Positions 43,410 to 51,670 of a stretch of DNA of 64,000 nt are shown here, one piece after another; within the stretch, counting starts at the first letter, position 1, and every line of letters begins with the position of its first letter. A program made the position numbers and the translations under genes. Source of the stretch: Streptomyces fumigatiscleroticus (GTDB lineage Bacteria; Actinomycetota; Actinomycetes; Streptomycetales; Streptomycetaceae); NCBI RefSeq assembly GCF_014647975.1, contig NZ_BMQF01000001.1, forward strand, positions 124,001 through 188,000, in the 5' to 3' direction. A model generated the notes under the pieces. The model ran no database searches and was not told the DNA's origin. It saw only the letters and a program-made list of their open reading frames with translations.

Positions 43410-44372
43410 ATGCACGCCATCCACATCACCGAGCACGGCGGTCCCGAGGTCATGACCTGGACCGAGTTCCCCGACCCGACCCCCGGCCCCGGCGAGGCGC
43501 TCGTCCGGCTCGGTGCGGCGGGTGTCAACTACATGGACGTGGGCGCCCGTGAGGTGGGCGGCCCCGGCTGGGCCGCCCCCACCACCCTGGGCGTCGAGGG
43601 CATGGGATACGTGACCGCACTCGGTGACGGCGTCGACGGCCTCGCCGTCGGCGACCGCGTCGCCTGGTTCTACCACCCCGGCAGCTACGCCGACCTGCTC
43701 GCCATACCCGCCGACTCCCTGGTGAAGGTCCCGGACGAGGTGCCGGACGAGATCGCCGCCTCGGTCATGATGCAGGGCCTGACGGCCCATCACTTCACCA
43801 CCGGGACCTATGCGGTCGGGCCCAAGGACACCGCTGTCGTGCACGCGGCGGCCGGCGGGGTGGGGCTCCTGCTGACGCAGATGATCAAAGCCCGCGGCGG
43901 CACGGTGATCGGGCTGGTCTCCCGCCAGGAGAAGGCCGCACTCGCCGAGGAGGCCGGCGCCGACCATGTCCTGGTCTCGGCCGGCGCCGGTTTCGAGGAC
44001 CGGGTGAAGGAGCTGACCGGCGGCGAGGGCGCCCACGTGGTGTACGACGGCGGCGGCAGCGCGACGTTCCGTTCCTCGCAACTGGCCCTGCGTCCGCACG
44101 GCGTGCACGCCTACTACGGCCCCTTCATGGGCGTTCCGCAGTTCGCCGTGACCGACCTGCCCAACAGCATCCTGCTGACGTACCCGGTCGTACATGACCA
44201 TGTCCGCACCCGTGAGGCCCTGGTCGAGCGGACCGGGGAGGTCTTCGACATGGTCCGCGCCGGCCGGGTCGCCCCGCGCGTCGGGGGCCGTTACCCGCTC
44301 GCGGAGGCGGCGCGGGCGCACACGGACATCGCGTCCCGCAGGACCACCGGGAAGCTGCTGCTCCTTCCCTGA
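43410..44372 (+). CDS. NADPH:quinone reductase-like medium-chain dehydrogenase
   Basis: A 320-residue zinc-independent MDR enzyme of the quinone oxidoreductase (QOR) group. Marks: MHAIHITEHGGPEVMTW start, GVNYMDVGAREVGGP, TTLGVEGMGYVTALGDGV, GDRVAWF, the NADPH loop HAAAGGVGLLLTQMIKARG with VIGLVSRQEKAALAEEAGAD, and a KLLLLP end. Structural zinc cysteines are absent, as expected for QOR. These enzymes reduce quinones or enones with NADPH and protect against redox-cycling compounds. The ATG follows AAGAGGTG. It is separated from the ligase operon by 243 bp and has its own upstream region, so it is likely a single gene. Confidence 0.9.
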   Translation: MHAIHITEHGGPEVMTWTEFPDPTPGPGEALVRLGAAGVNYMDVGAREVGGPGWAAPTTLGVEGMGYVTALGDGVDGLAVGDRVAWFYHPGSYADLLAIPADSLVKVPDEVPDEIAASVMMQGLTAHHFTTGTYAVGPKDTAVVHAAAGGVGLLLTQMIKARGGTVIGLVSRQEKAALAEEAGADHVLVSAGAGFEDRVKELTGGEGAHVVYDGGGSATFRSSQLALRPHGVHAYYGPFMGVPQFAVTDLPNSILLTYPVVHDHVRTREALVERTGEVFDMVRAGRVAPRVGGRYPLAEAARAHTDIASRRTTGKLLLLP

Positions 44373-44394
44373 CCGCCGGGGGGACGGAACGGGC

Positions 44395-44790
44395 TCAGCC
44401 ACTCGCCTCCGGCGTGCGGACGAAGAGGCAGAAGGGGTGGCTCACCGGGTCGAACAGGACCCGGACGTCCTCCTGGGGCTGGAAGCCGGCCAGGACCGCC
44501 CCGCACGCGGTGGCGTGCGCCACGGCCGTGGGCAGGTCGTCCACCTCGATGTCCAGGTGCAGCATCATCTGCTGCTCGTCCGGCGTGGCGGGCCAACGCG
44601 GCCGGACGAAGTGCGGCTCGGTCTGGAACGACAGGCCCGCGCCACCCTCCGGTGGCGCCAGCATCACCCAGTCCGCTCCGTCCTCCTTGACCGGCCAGTC
44701 GAGCAACTGCCGGTAGAACCACGCGAGTTCCTGGGCATCGGGCGCGTCGAGCACCGTGGCGGACAGTGCGAACCGCGGTCGTGTCGTCAT
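44395..44790 (-). CDS. VOC (glyoxalase-like) superfamily protein
   Basis: A 131-residue protein of the vicinal oxygen chelate fold: LSATVLDAPDAQELAWFYRQ, LDWPVKEDGADWVMLAPP, MMLHLDIEVDDLPTAVAHA and FDPVSHPFCLFVR. The pattern is that of the Glyoxalase_6 type, common and poorly characterised in actinobacteria. The metal ligands of true glyoxalase I are not all obvious, so it may be a binding or resistance protein. It lies upstream on the minus strand from nothing in particular and converges with the quinone reductase (22 bp between stops). Confidence 0.82.
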   Translation of the reverse strand: MTTRPRFALSATVLDAPDAQELAWFYRQLLDWPVKEDGADWVMLAPPEGGAGLSFQTEPHFVRPRWPATPDEQQMMLHLDIEVDDLPTAVAHATACGAVLAGFQPQEDVRVLFDPVSHPFCLFVRTPEASG

Positions 44791-44852
44791 GCCGCCCCGC
44801 TACCCACGACTCCCACCCGCAGTCCTCACGCAGCGCGTGGCCGGGGAGCCGA

Positions 44853-45380
44853 CTAGGTCAGAACCATCCAGCGGCGGCCGTCGATCAGTTCCCGTGCCGC
44901 GTCGAGGTGGCCGGCGTGGCACGCGGTCTCGGTGATGACATGCAGCAGGACGTCGCGCAGGGTGTGCAGATGCGGTTCGCCGAACAGATGGCGGGGCCAC
45001 CAGGCCAAGGGGGTCCCGGCAGGAGTGGCGGTGATGACGGCGTCGGCGAGTTCCGTCTCCCGGCGGTACCGGTCGAGGACATCGGCGGGCGGCACCTCCG
45101 GGCTCACCCGCCAGGCCTCGTCGCCGCTCTTCAGGTCCCGGATGACCTCCTCGTCCCCGGCGACCACCGCACCGAACCAGAACCGCTCCACATCCAGCGC
45201 GAGGTGCTGCACCAGGCCCAGGCAGTGCCATCCCGACGGCAGCACCGGCCGTCGCAGGGCCTCGGGGTCCAGCCCGTCGAGGATGCCGAGGACGTGCCGC
45301 CGCTGTCCGTCCAACGCCCTGAGCAACGCCCCGGTCTCACCGTCCGCGGCCACTTCGCTCGCAAGTTCGGTCACGATCAC
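44853..45380 (-). CDS. DinB/DUF664 family protein
   Basis: A 175-residue four-helix-bundle protein of the DinB/YfiT superfamily, with the three metal-binding His positions visible: LVQHLALDVERFW, then HVITETACHAGHLDAARELI. LPSGWHCLGLVQHL and WWPRHLFGEPHLHTLRDVLL are typical DUF664 blocks. Members include mycothiol- or bacillithiol-dependent transferases, so a detoxification role is plausible. The GTG start overlaps the TetR stop (GTGA), so both are translated from one message and the TetR regulator probably controls it. Confidence 0.85.
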   Translation of the reverse strand: MIVTELASEVAADGETGALLRALDGQRRHVLGILDGLDPEALRRPVLPSGWHCLGLVQHLALDVERFWFGAVVAGDEEVIRDLKSGDEAWRVSPEVPPADVLDRYRRETELADAVITATPAGTPLAWWPRHLFGEPHLHTLRDVLLHVITETACHAGHLDAARELIDGRRWMVLT

Positions 45381-46096
45381 TCATGTTCCCGGAAGCTCCG
45401 CGGTCGTGCAGGGAGTTTTCCGGAACGTGGCGGGTCCGCCGCCGGTGAGGGGGCGGCGCCCTGCTCGGGAGCGTCCCGCCGTTCGGCCGCGTCCAGCGCC
45501 GGGCCGAGGACGGCGAAGGACCGGTCGGTCAGTTCGGCGGGGTCCTCGGCGCCGTCGCCGGCGCTCCACCGTTGCAGCACGGTGTCGAAGGCGGTGAGCG
45601 CCATCCCGGCGGCCAGCCGCGGGTACAGATCGGTGCCGGGATCGAGCCCGAGACGCTGTGCCAGCTCCGTCGCGAGGTCGTCGCGCCACTGGGCCTGGTG
45701 CTCCAGGAAGCGTGCGCGCAGGGCCGGGGTGCGCAGGATCAGCCGCACCACGACCAGGGCCCTGTCGGCGTGATCGGAGCGGTCGGCGCAGACGGCCATG
45801 GCGGCGAGGACCGCGTGCCGCAGGGCCACGGAGGGCGGCTCCTGCACGGGGCGGGCCGCCAGCTCGGCGCGGATGCCGCTGCCCAGGTCCGCCAGGAACC
45901 GGACGACCACGTCCTCCTTGGACGCGAAGTACCGGAAGAACGTGCGCTTGGACACGCCGGCGGCCGCCGCGATCTCGTCGATGGTGACCAGGTCGAACCC
46001 CTTCAGCGCCAGCATCTGCAAGGCCGCTTCGCTCAGCTCGTCCGAGACGAGCCGGCGCTTGCGCTGGGCCAGGGTGACGTCGGGGCGGGCACTCAC
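45377..46096 (-). CDS. TetR family regulator
   Basis: A 239-residue TetR repressor. The helix-turn-helix is at about 30-60: FDLVTIDEIAAAAGVSKRTF followed by FRYFASKEDVV. The ligand-binding half is helical, with a Pro/Arg-rich tail. GTG 46096 was preferred to ATG 46129 because a TACCAT hexamer ends six bases before it, predicting a leaderless start. This also leaves an 82-bp space to the divergent SDR gene that contains a perfect palindrome. It is coupled to the DinB gene and likely represses both itself and the SDR gene. Ligand unknown. Confidence 0.85.
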   Translation of the reverse strand: MSARPDVTLAQRKRRLVSDELSEAALQMLALKGFDLVTIDEIAAAAGVSKRTFFRYFASKEDVVVRFLADLGSGIRAELAARPVQEPPSVALRHAVLAAMAVCADRSDHADRALVVVRLILRTPALRARFLEHQAQWRDDLATELAQRLGLDPGTDLYPRLAAGMALTAFDTVLQRWSAGDGAEDPAELTDRSFAVLGPALDAAERRDAPEQGAAPSPAADPPRSGKLPARPRSFREHE

Positions 46097-46142
46097 CCGG
46101 TCATGGTAGCGCGATGCCGCGCATGACACTCAGTTGCACAAT

Positions 46143-46157
46143 TGGCACCAAGTGCCA
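46143..46157. promoter_or_regulatory. Likely TetR operator between tetR and SDR genes
   Basis: The palindrome TGGCAC-CAA-GTGCCA lies midway between the divergent TetR and SDR genes, 22 bases before ATG 46179. This is the usual position for a TetR-family autoregulatory site. Confidence 0.55.
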
Positions 46158-46178
46158 TGCGCGGCAACCTGTGACAGC

Positions 46179-47114
46179 ATGACGAAGAAGCAACGCTGGA
46201 CCGCCGATCGGATCCCGGACCAGACCGGGCGGGTGTTCGTCGTCACCGGAGCCAACAGCGGCCTCGGCCTGGCCACCGCCCGGGCGCTCGCCCGCAGGGG
46301 CGGGCAGGTGATCCTCGCGGTACGCGACGAGGCCAAGGGCCGCCGCGCGCTCGCCCGGATCACCGCCGAGCACCCGGACGCCCGCCTCGAGGTGCGCCGC
46401 CTCGACCTCGCCGATCTCGACTCGGTGCGGGCCTTCGCCGAGCGGCTGCACACCGACCGTGCGCGGCTGGACGTGCTGGTCAACAACGCCGGTGTGATGG
46501 CCCCGCCTCGCTCATCGAGCGCGCAGGGCCACGAGTTGCAGTTCGCCTGCAACCACCTCGGGCACTTCGCCCTGACCGGCCTGCTGCTCGGCCTGCTGGC
46601 CCGCGGCGACGACCCCCGCGTGGTCACGGTGAGTTCGCTCAACCACCGCCAGGGGCGTCTCCACTTCGACGACCTCTCCGGCGAGCGCACGTACGCGCCC
46701 ATGGCGTTCTACAACCAGTCCAAGTTCGCCAACGCCGTCTTCGGGTGGGAACTCCACCGGCGGCTGACCGCGGCCGGCAGTCCGGTGCGCAGCGTGCTCG
46801 CCCACCCCGGGTTCACCGCCACCAACCTCCAGAGGAGCGCCCCCGTCGGCATGGTCAGGTTGCTGTTCGGGCACGTCCTCGCCCCGCTCGCCCAGCGCCC
46901 GGAGCAGGGCGCGCTGCCCCAGCTGTACGCGGCCACCGCCCCGGACATGGCGGGCGGCGCGTTCATCGGGCCGGACGGCCCGGCCGAACTGCGCGGCGGG
47001 CCGACGCGGGTGCGGCTGTCCCGGGCGGCGGCCGACACCAAGACCGGCCGCCGCCTGTGGGCGGTGTCGGAAGAGCTGACCGACGTGCGCTTCGCGCTTC
47101 CGCCCGCTTCCTGA
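46179..47114 (+). CDS. Short-chain dehydrogenase/reductase (retinol-dehydrogenase-like)
   Basis: A 311-residue classical-to-extended SDR. Motifs: VVTGANSGLGLATARALARR (NAD(P) loop), LVNNAGVM, VVTVSS with catalytic Ser, and YNQSK (Tyr/Lys), followed by the HPGFTATNL active-site lid. The layout fits the light-dependent protochlorophyllide reductase/retinol dehydrogenase-like SDRs abundant in actinomycetes. ATG 46179 is preferred to 46134, because the earlier start would place the likely TetR operator inside the gene. Substrate unknown; the divergent TetR gene probably regulates it. The stop is followed 46 bp later by a tandem repeat array. Confidence 0.88.
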   Translation: MTKKQRWTADRIPDQTGRVFVVTGANSGLGLATARALARRGGQVILAVRDEAKGRRALARITAEHPDARLEVRRLDLADLDSVRAFAERLHTDRARLDVLVNNAGVMAPPRSSSAQGHELQFACNHLGHFALTGLLLGLLARGDDPRVVTVSSLNHRQGRLHFDDLSGERTYAPMAFYNQSKFANAVFGWELHRRLTAAGSPVRSVLAHPGFTATNLQRSAPVGMVRLLFGHVLAPLAQRPEQGALPQLYAATAPDMAGGAFIGPDGPAELRGGPTRVRLSRAAADTKTGRRLWAVSEELTDVRFALPPAS

Positions 47115-47823
47115 CGTCGCTCCCGGACACGGGCGGACACTCGTGCCCTCCGCCGCCCGGGAGCTGTCCTGACGCGCCCGCGCCGAGGAGCTGTCTTGGC
47201 GTGCCGGCGCCCGGGAACTGTCCCGACGCGCCCGCGCCCAGGAGCTGTCTTGGCGTGCCAGCGCCCAAGAGCTATCCCGACGCGCCCGCGCCCGGGAACT
47301 GTCCCGACGCGCCCGCGCCCAAGAACTGTCCCCACGCGCCCGCGCCCAAGAACTGTCCCCACGCGCCCGCGCCCGAGAGCTATCCCCACGCGCCCGCGCC
47401 CAAGAACTGTCCCGGCGTGCCCGCGCCCCGGTCGGCGTGCGTGCCGGAGTCGCAGGGTGCGCCATGTGCCGCGCACCGGGGGCGTTCGGCGCGGGGCGGG
47501 TCGTCGGGCGGGTCCCGGGACGCGGGCACGTCCCGGTCGCGCGGCTCCTCGTCACCATGGTGCGCTCAGGCAGTGCTCGTCGACGGTCCGGGCCCGGCGG
47601 TGCGGGGGGTCGGCCGCCGTCCGCCGGGGCCCGTCCGGTGCGTTCGCCGGTCGCGTGCCGCGGGCCGGTCCGGCCGGGCGGTGCGCCGTCGCGTCGCCGT
47701 ACCGGGTGCCGCGGTTGTGCGGCGCCCACTGGCGGAACATCTGAAGAATCGTTTCTGGTAAGTGCGAACCGGACGATCCGGAATCGGGACCAGGACCGGA
47801 CCGGCCGCACACGGTGGGGGCAG
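47115..47823. other. 709-bp region without a recognised gene
   Basis: Contains the ten-copy 27-bp minisatellite (47161-47430) and then about 390 bp (47431-47823) of GC-rich sequence in which no frame gives a natural-looking protein. Long open frames exist on both strands only because stop codons are rare at this GC content. Confidence 0.6.
47161..47430 (+). repeat. Ten tandem 27-bp repeats
   Basis: Ten contiguous 27-bp units, the first 47161-47187 and the last 47404-47430, with bases such as GAACTGTCCCGACGCGCCCG conserved. Read from 47161 in plus frame each unit gives ELSxRARAx. In that phase the columns GAA/GAG, CTG/CTA, TCC/TCT and CGC/CGT vary only at the third base. Unit 1 contains a TGA, and no start is present, so it is not an intact gene now. 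Confidence 0.92.
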
Positions 47824-48297
47824 TCACGCTCGCTCCTTCGGCAGGGCGAGGTCGCACCAGGTGGTGGCCCCGGCGTCGTCCACACCCCAGGCTCCGTCGT
47901 GCTCCTGCGCAAGCAGTGCGACGATCATGAGGCCGCGTCCCGCCTCGGCGTCGTCGCCGACGTTCCGGGCCTCGGGCCGTCCCGGCCTGTCCCCGCTGAC
48001 GGCGATGCGGAGGTAGCCCTCCCGGACCGCCATCTCCAGGGACACCTGCGAACCGGCGCTGTGCAGTACGGCGTTCGTGACCAGCTCCGAGACGATGAGA
48101 AGCACGTCGTCCGTCATCTCCGCCAGCCCCCAGTACCGCAGACGGGCCGCGGTGATCCGGCGCATCTGGGCGGGCCGGCTCGCATCCTCCCCACAGGGTT
48201 CCTCGCCGCTGGAGCGGCTGGCGATATCGAAACGCGCGCTCAGCACGTCCCCGTCACAGTGCGGGGTGTGCAGCGTCCGTTCGGCTGTCTTCGTCAT
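47824..48297 (-). CDS. ATP-binding anti-sigma-type protein (HATPase_c_2)
   Basis: A 157-residue protein with a GHKL ATPase fold: the N-box is ELVTNAVLHSA and the G-box region is GDDAEAGRGLMIVALLA. This is the RsbW/SpoIIAB-like single-domain type that is very common in Streptomyces and binds sigma factors or their partners rather than phosphorylating a histidine. ATG 48297 (or GTG 48300) follows GAGGA. Its start lies inside the end of the upstream gene (44-bp overlap), so the two are co-expressed. Such genes often sit beside paired regulators of development (whiJ/abaA-like loci), which the neighbouring TPR regulator recalls. Confidence 0.85.
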   Translation of the reverse strand: MTKTAERTLHTPHCDGDVLSARFDIASRSSGEEPCGEDASRPAQMRRITAARLRYWGLAEMTDDVLLIVSELVTNAVLHSAGSQVSLEMAVREGYLRIAVSGDRPGRPEARNVGDDAEAGRGLMIVALLAQEHDGAWGVDDAGATTWCDLALPKERA

Positions 48298-48883
48298 CAC
48301 GTCCTCTAAAGGGAATGCAGGACCGGTCGGGCCGGACGGCGGCCACGGTCCCGCGTCGGGAAGTCCGAACCTGGGGCGCGAGCAGATTGCCGGCTTCGGT
48401 GAGGCACCGTGCCAGTTGGGCCGGTCCGGTCAGCAACGGAGTGCCGCCGATGGCCTGTTCCTCGTCCGGAGGCTCCAGCCAGCGCACGGCCGTGCCGGCG
48501 GACCGTGCGGCAGGCGCCGGGATGCGGATCGTATGGCCGGCGCCGAGGCAGACGGGCTCGGGGAACCGCGAGGGCCACGGGGTCGTGGCCATCAGCTGGC
48601 TCCAGCGCTGCTGCGTGGCCGGCGGTACCAGCACCGCGGCGAAACGGCGGCCGGCGAACGCGACAGCGGGACCGAGCGGCTGCTGGTACAGGGCGAGGAG
48701 CCGGTACGCCTCGCCGACCAGATGCCGGTCGGCCACCACGACGTCGAACGTGACACCGCAGTGCAGGCGTCGTGGCAGGTGGGGCTTGGCGCACCACTCG
48801 GCTGTGGCCGTCGCGGCGTGCGGGGTCGCTGCGGCGAACCAGGCGGACAGACGCTCACTTTCGGCAAATCCGCGAGTCTCCAT
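48254..48883 (-). CDS. Conserved Streptomyces protein, prim-pol-like fold possible
   Basis: A 209-residue protein with conserved-looking segments FAESERLSAWFAAATPHAAT, LHCGVTFDVVVADRHLVGEA, PLGPAVAFAGRRFAAVLVPP and PVCLGAGHTIRIPAP. The order (GC-VxFDVV, later GAGHTIRIPxP) resembles short bifunctional primase/polymerase N-terminal-like proteins found next to XRE regulators and anti-sigma ATPases in Streptomyces; this family link is tentative. ATG 48883 has a clear GGGAGGG site. It overlaps the ATPase gene by 44 bp and diverges from the TPR regulator gene. Confidence 0.55.
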   Translation of the reverse strand: METRGFAESERLSAWFAAATPHAATATAEWCAKPHLPRRLHCGVTFDVVVADRHLVGEAYRLLALYQQPLGPAVAFAGRRFAAVLVPPATQQRWSQLMATTPWPSRFPEPVCLGAGHTIRIPAPAARSAGTAVRWLEPPDEEQAIGGTPLLTGPAQLARCLTEAGNLLAPQVRTSRRGTVAAVRPDRSCIPFRGRDDEDSRTDAAHPAL

Positions 48884-49042
48884 CAGCCCTCCCGATGTCA
48901 CGGCAGCAACACAAGCGGTGTGCGGGTCATCACCTAGTGCAGCGAAAGGCGCGGGCGGTGACCAGGTCTTTTGCCCGGAACTTCGCCTGCCCCGTACCCG
49001 CCCTTCACCCGCCCTTCCGCCCGCCCTTTCGGATCGACCATG

Positions 49043-49072
49043 GCTTTGCGTTGCCGATTCCTCACGCAAAGC
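49043..49072. promoter_or_regulatory. 9-bp inverted repeat upstream of TPR regulator
   Basis: GCTTTGCGT (49043-49051) and ACGCAAAGC (49064-49072) are perfect complements across 12 bases. The site lies 49 bp before the regulator's ATG in the 237-bp divergent space, and may be an autoregulatory operator or a hairpin in the leader. Confidence 0.45.
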
Positions 49073-49120
49073 AACGGGCAGCCATTACGGTGAGGGCGAA
49101 TCGGATGGGGAGGGGTGGCC

Positions 49121-50524
49121 ATGAGCGAACTCAGACGGTTGCGCAGAAGCGTGAACCGAACGCAGGAGAAGGTGGTTCAAGATCTCACGGACCTCGCGGC
49201 ACGCCTCTTCACCGAGGGCCGGGTGAGCAAGCGGCTCTCGTTCAGCGTCCGGCAGTACTCCAAGTGGGAGAGCGCGGATCCTCCGTGGCCGCACCCCGAC
49301 GCGCGTGAGGTCCTCGCCACCTACTGGCAGCGTCCCGTGGAGAAGCTGGGGCTGCGCCCGCCCGCGCAGGAGGGTGCGGCTCCGGTCGTCCTCACCTCGG
49401 TGCCGACGATCGCGCAGGCGCCCGCGGACAAGCCGCTGCCGGCCGCCGACGCCGATCCGGTGCCCCTGGGCGACGACGCGCCGCCACCGTGGCTCGCGGA
49501 GACCCCGGCCGGCGAGGCCGGCTCGCCGGACTGGCAGATCGGCGAGGCCGAGGTGGAACTGCTCAGGGACGCCGCCGACGACATGGACGCCATCGACCAG
49601 CAGTTCGGCGGCAACCGGCTGTGGCGGCCGACCCAGGCCCAGCTGTACTGGGTGCACCACATGATCGACCGGGGCACCTACGACGAGGCGCTGGGCAAGC
49701 AACTGCACTCCGTGGCGGGAAAGTTCACGACCTCGCTCGGGTGGTTCTGCTACGACGCCGGACTTCAGGCCCAGGCGCGCCAGTACTTCGCCGAGGCCCT
49801 GAACGCCGCCCACTTCACCGGCGACGACGTCCTGGCCAACCGCACCCTGAGCAACATGGCCCGGCAGGCCGTGGACCTCAACAAGGGCCGGGAGGCCGTA
49901 CGTTTCGCCCGCCTGGCCCAGACACACGCCGAACTGTGGCACGCACCCAAGCGCGTCACCGCGCTCCAGGCCATACGGGAGGCGCAGGGGTATGCGCGCA
50001 TCGGGGACGCCTTCGCCTGCGAGGCGGCCATCAAGCGCGCGTGGAAAGAGTGGGAAGAGGGCGACGACGAACGCGATCCGGACTGGACGAAGTTCCTCAA
50101 CGCCGCCGAGATGACCTGTCTCGAAGGGATGTGCCGCCTCGATCTGGGGCAGACGGCCCGCGCCCAGAAACTTCTCGCCAAGTCCGAAGCACTCCAGGAC
50201 GTCGCCCACTCACGCAATCGCGGTATGTGCCTGGGCCGTCTGTCCGTCGCAGCGCTGGCCAACGGGGACGTCGACCACTGTGTCGAGGCCACCAAGGAAG
50301 TGCTGCACCTCATCCAGGGCGGCATGTCCTCCGCCCGGGCGGCCCAGCAGCTGAGGACCGTCCACAACGGACTGATCCCCCATCGACGCAGCCGCGGCGT
50401 GGGCGACCTGATGGAACAGATTCGCGCTCAGGTCGCAGGAGCGCACAAAGGAGAGAGCACACAGTGGATGCGAAGTACCAACGGCACGACGCCACGTCGG
50501 CCGAGGGCATCGCGAATGAGCTGA
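49121..50524 (+). CDS. TPR-domain regulator (XRE/NsdA-like)
   Basis: A 467-residue soluble protein. Residues 1-75 look like a modified helix-turn-helix (LRRSVNRTQEKVVQDLTDLAA, then FSVRQYSKWESADPPWPHPD). After a Pro-rich linker, residues 150-430 are helical repeats of the tetratricopeptide type (QLHSVAGKFTTSLGWFCYDA, AVRFARLAQTHAELWHAPKR). Such proteins occur widely in Streptomyces as regulators of development and antibiotic production and often respond to small signals. ATG 49121 has GGGGAGG seven bases upstream. Its end overlaps the GNAT gene by 61 bp, which is unusual and ties their expression. Confidence 0.78.
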   Translation: MSELRRLRRSVNRTQEKVVQDLTDLAARLFTEGRVSKRLSFSVRQYSKWESADPPWPHPDAREVLATYWQRPVEKLGLRPPAQEGAAPVVLTSVPTIAQAPADKPLPAADADPVPLGDDAPPPWLAETPAGEAGSPDWQIGEAEVELLRDAADDMDAIDQQFGGNRLWRPTQAQLYWVHHMIDRGTYDEALGKQLHSVAGKFTTSLGWFCYDAGLQAQARQYFAEALNAAHFTGDDVLANRTLSNMARQAVDLNKGREAVRFARLAQTHAELWHAPKRVTALQAIREAQGYARIGDAFACEAAIKRAWKEWEEGDDERDPDWTKFLNAAEMTCLEGMCRLDLGQTARAQKLLAKSEALQDVAHSRNRGMCLGRLSVAALANGDVDHCVEATKEVLHLIQGGMSSARAAQQLRTVHNGLIPHRRSRGVGDLMEQIRAQVAGAHKGESTQWMRSTNGTTPRRPRASRMS

Positions 50525-51012
50525 TCGACGTCTACGCACGCGTGTACGACAGCCCCCCGTACGTCAGTGACCCCTTCTTCTCCGTCAGCTCCTTCACCGA
50601 CCGGTTGAAGGACGCCATCACCACCGAGGGATTCGAGACGGTGACCGCTCGCCGGGACGGCCGCATCATCGGCTACGTACACGGTGTCACCCTGCCCGCC
50701 GACCGGATGTGGTGGACCTCTCTCGCCGAGCAGCGGCCGGCGAGGCTGCGGACGCTGGCCGACGCCGGCCTCGTCTTCTGGCTGCGCGAACTGATGGTGC
50801 TCCCCGAGGTCCAGAACCGGGGCGTCGGCAAGCGGCTGCACGACACCATGATCGCCGGACGGGCCGAGCGCATCACGCTGCTGACCTGCGTAGTCGACAA
50901 CCAGCCCGCTCACGACGCCTATCTCCGGTGGGGCTACACGATCATCGGGAGCGTCAAGCACGCTCCCGAGTCCCCCGTCTACGACGCGATGTACCTGCCT
51001 TCCCCCTGCTGA
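50464..51012 (+). CDS. GNAT family acetyltransferase
   Basis: A 182-residue N-acetyltransferase. The acetyl-CoA loop is ELMVLPEVQNRGVGKRLHD, preceded by GYVHGVTLPADRMWW and followed by LLTCVVDNQPAHDAYLRWGY (motif B). Substrate unknown; similar proteins are found paired with XRE/TPR regulators in Streptomyces. GTG 50464 lies about ten bases after AAGGAG. The start is embedded in the last 61 bp of the regulator gene in another frame. It is followed 16 bp later by the GGCT-like gene. Confidence 0.85.
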   Translation: MDAKYQRHDATSAEGIANELIDVYARVYDSPPYVSDPFFSVSSFTDRLKDAITTEGFETVTARRDGRIIGYVHGVTLPADRMWWTSLAEQRPARLRTLADAGLVFWLRELMVLPEVQNRGVGKRLHDTMIAGRAERITLLTCVVDNQPAHDAYLRWGYTIIGSVKHAPESPVYDAMYLPSPC

Positions 51013-51028
51013 GGATTCGGACCGCACC

Positions 51029-51523
51029 ATGACACAGACGATCGCCCAGCCCGCCACGTGCCTGGGCCCCGCCGGCCGCCGGAACCGGCTGGCCCAGAGC
51101 CCCGACGCCCTGTTCTGCTACGGCACCCTCCGGTTCGGCGCCGTCCTGCGCGCCCTGCTGGGACGGGTACCGGCCCGTACGCCCGCGGCGGCGCCCGGGT
51201 GGCGCGCCGCCGCGCTCCAGAACCGGGTCTATCCCGGACTCGTCGCCGCCGCGCCCGGCAGCGCCGCGCCCGGTGTGCTGCTGACCGACCTGGACACCAG
51301 GGAGTGGAAGATCCTCGACGCCTTCGAGGACGACCGCTACGACCTGCGGAGGGTGACGCTCGCCGACGGGGGAGGCGGCTGGGCCTACGTCTGGCCGAAC
51401 GAGGAGGTCCGGCCGCAGAACTGGGACGCCGCCGACTTCCAGTCCCGGCACCTGTCGCAGTACGCGGCACGCTGCGCCCGCCTGGCCCCGGCGCTGGCCG
51501 CGGGGCGGCCCAAGACCGAGTAG
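51029..51523 (+). CDS. Gamma-glutamylcyclotransferase-like (AIG2/GGCT) protein
   Basis: A 164-residue protein of the GGCT-like fold. The substrate loop FCYGTLRFGAVLRALLG holds the YGTL motif, and the later ILDAFEDDRYDLRRV carries the probable catalytic Glu. Family members cyclise gamma-glutamyl amines or gamma-glutamyl dipeptides to 5-oxoproline. It follows the GNAT gene by 16 bp and is probably co-transcribed. A stable hairpin follows the stop. Confidence 0.85.
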   Translation: MTQTIAQPATCLGPAGRRNRLAQSPDALFCYGTLRFGAVLRALLGRVPARTPAAAPGWRAAALQNRVYPGLVAAAPGSAAPGVLLTDLDTREWKILDAFEDDRYDLRRVTLADGGGGWAYVWPNEEVRPQNWDAADFQSRHLSQYAARCARLAPALAAGRPKTE

Positions 51524-51529
51524 CCCGGA

Positions 51530-51567
51530 CGAGGGCGGCCCGTGCGTCCACCCGGCGGCCGCCCTCG
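51530..51567 (+). terminator. 10-bp-stem hairpin after GGCT-like gene
   Basis: CGAGGGCGGC (51530-51539) pairs perfectly with GCCGCCCTCG (51558-51567). It begins seven bases after the stop and probably ends the regulator-GNAT-GGCT transcript. Confidence 0.65.
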
Positions 51568-51670
51568 CCCTTCCGCTGATATGGACCGATGACCACCGGG
51601 CACTTTGGCTCTGTTCACCGGACCATGGCAGGCGGCAGAGTCCAGGGAACCTGAACTTCCGGAGGTCTCC

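Noticed and set aside
46512..47912. A 466-codon minus-strand frame across the 27-bp repeats (ARARGDSSW-type peptide)
   Set aside because: It lies over the SDR gene in antisense, has unnatural composition, and its codon variation among repeats is at non-synonymous positions.
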